Shown here piece by piece: positions 63,173 through 64,000 of a stretch of DNA of 64,000 nt (the stretch's first letter is position 1; the number at the start of each line of letters is the position of its first letter). The translations under genes and the position numbers were made by a program. This stretch comes from Kribbella capetownensis. GTDB lineage: Bacteria; Actinomycetota; Actinomycetes; Propionibacteriales; Kribbellaceae. A model generated the notes under the pieces. It saw nothing but the letters and a program-made list of their open reading frames with translations. It did no database searches and was not told where the DNA came from. The stretch spans positions 248,001-312,000 of the forward strand of contig NZ_SJKD01000006.1 in assembly GCF_004331485.1 (NCBI RefSeq). The letters run 5' to 3'.

Positions 63173-64000
63173 TCAGACGATCTCCCGGCCTTCGGGTTGG
63201 ATGGGGCAGAGTGGGCGGGCTTCGCAGCGACTGCAGCCATCGTTGCGTTTGGCAATGAATTCCTCGGAGCGGACCATCGCCTCGGCGTGTTCGACCGCCT
63301 CGTCGAGCCAGGTCTTGCCGTCGTCGTCGGCCTCGAGCGGGCCCTGGTGCTGCACCTTCGGGAAGCCGCTGTCGTCGTGGCGGAGCTGGACGAGCTCGGC
63401 ACCGCCTGCGACCGGCTCCTCGCCAAGATCCTTCAGCTGGCGGGACGCGATGGCGCGCTGGTAGATCGCGAGCTGCACATGCCGCGCCAGCGCCGGCTTG
63501 GTCGGCATCGAACGGCCGGTCTTGAGGTCGACCACGCGGATCGTCCCCTCACCGTCCTGCTCGATCCGGTCCATCCGCCCCTTGACCCGCACCGCCGGCT
63601 TGTCGGTATCCGGCAGCAGTACGTCGAAGTCCACCTCGGTGCCCACCAGCGTGCGATCCGGCCGCCCCTGGTGCCACGCGACGAACCGCCGCAGCGCGTC
63701 CTCCGCCTCGACCCGCTCCCGGTCCGAGATCCAGGTCGACTCGAAGTCGAGCTGCGTCCACACCTTGTCGAGCCAGCCGGTCAGCTCGTCCACCGACGGC
63801 GGCAGCGTCCCGGTCGCGACCGCATCCGCCAGCGTGTGCAACACCATGCCGAACCCGATGGCCGACGTACTGGGCGTCTCTCCGCCCGCACGCCGCTGCA
63901 GGAACCATCGCAGCGGACAGTCGACGATCGTCGTCAGCGCACTCCCCGACAACGGCACCGGCAGATCCGGGTCCGCGATCGGCCGCTCCGACCGGGTCCG
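63173..64000 (-). CDS. adnA: AdnA-type helicase-nuclease subunit, C-terminal part
   Basis: The last 275 codons of the upstream partner gene (continues beyond the window). It has the nuclease core (DKPAVRVKGRMDRIEQDGEG, then RVVDLKTGRSMPTKPALARH) and an iron-sulfur cysteine cluster (DCPLRW near the fragment start; CSRCEARPLC at the end) as in AddB/AdnA-type nucleases. It corresponds to Rv3202c. With adnB downstream it should form the double-strand-break resection machine. Confidence 0.8.
   Translation of the reverse strand, partial: RTRSERPIADPDLPVPLSGSALTTIVDCPLRWFLQRRAGGETPSTSAIGFGMVLHTLADAVATGTLPPSVDELTGWLDKVWTQLDFESTWISDRERVEAEDALRRFVAWHQGRPDRTLVGTEVDFDVLLPDTDKPAVRVKGRMDRIEQDGEGTIRVVDLKTGRSMPTKPALARHVQLAIYQRAIASRQLKDLGEEPVAGGAELVQLRHDDSGFPKVQHQGPLEADDDGKTWLDEAVEHAEAMVRSEEFIAKRNDGCSRCEARPLCPIQPEGREIV

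Overview
The window is high-GC (about 70%) DNA from an actinobacterium. Its genes are tightly packed with short or overlapping junctions, and it carries actinobacterial marker families: WhiB7, mycoredoxin, UPF0182, PPA1309-like, UvrD2 and AdnA/AdnB-type helicase-nucleases. Gene content points to the Nocardioidaceae/Propionibacteriales (Kribbella-like), but that placement is inference. The conserved genes occur in the same order as the Mycobacterium tuberculosis block Rv3193c-Rv3202c: UPF0182 protein, YlbL-type protease, DUF2342 protein, ABC1 kinase, whiB7, uvrD2, mycoredoxin, nudC, adnB, adnA. Lineage-specific genes are inserted between them.

Layout. 1-6.4 kb: end of a sensor kinase and its response regulator, an alpha/beta hydrolase divergent from an RpiR regulator, a monooxygenase, two genes destroyed at a shared junction, YggT, an MFS exporter and a YCII protein. 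6.6-11.8 kb: a decayed mobile or defence island ending at the initiator tRNA gene, with fragments of a helicase, a regulator and a serine integrase beside a few intact small genes. 11.9-21 kb: an acetyltransferase, a secreted protein and the core set (UPF0182, PPA1309-like, YlbL, MoaE, DUF2342 protein). 21-24 kb: a Nudix protein, a di-iron protein and a 1 kb non-coding CCCGTG/CCCGCT repeat tract. 24-37 kb: an HxlR/oxidoreductase pair, a 3-hydroxybutyrate uptake and oxidation cluster, a YdeP-type molybdoenzyme, transporters, a kinase and an MMPL protein. 37-45 kb: YgjP protease, a structured leader before a zinc-ribbon gene, ABC1 kinase, a drug exporter, whiB7 with its attenuated leader, uvrD2 and mycoredoxin. 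45-50 kb: a secreted beta-propeller, nudC, deoD and a lipoprotein with a likely CTG start. 50-64 kb: a TetR-controlled acyl-CoA/lipid cluster, GPP34, an ECF sigma factor, an iron-box-controlled siderophore pair, two Uma2 nuclease-fold genes (one lacking catalytic residues) and adnB/adnA running off the end.

How the genes work together. The whiB7 region shows a full antibiotic-responsive layout: an AT-rich promoter, an upstream ORF, a terminator and then the regulator, close to a DHA2 drug exporter. The iron box before the acyltransferase and NIS synthetase implies iron-regulated hydroxamate siderophore assembly. The PucR-type regulator, MHS permease and dehydrogenase form a small-acid uptake and oxidation unit. 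The TetR/SDR/reductase/acyl-CoA ligase cluster has paired TTGACN4GTCAA operators and looks like an uncharacterised lipid or steroid-like catabolic unit. All functions are inferred from protein motifs and gene order; no database search was possible.
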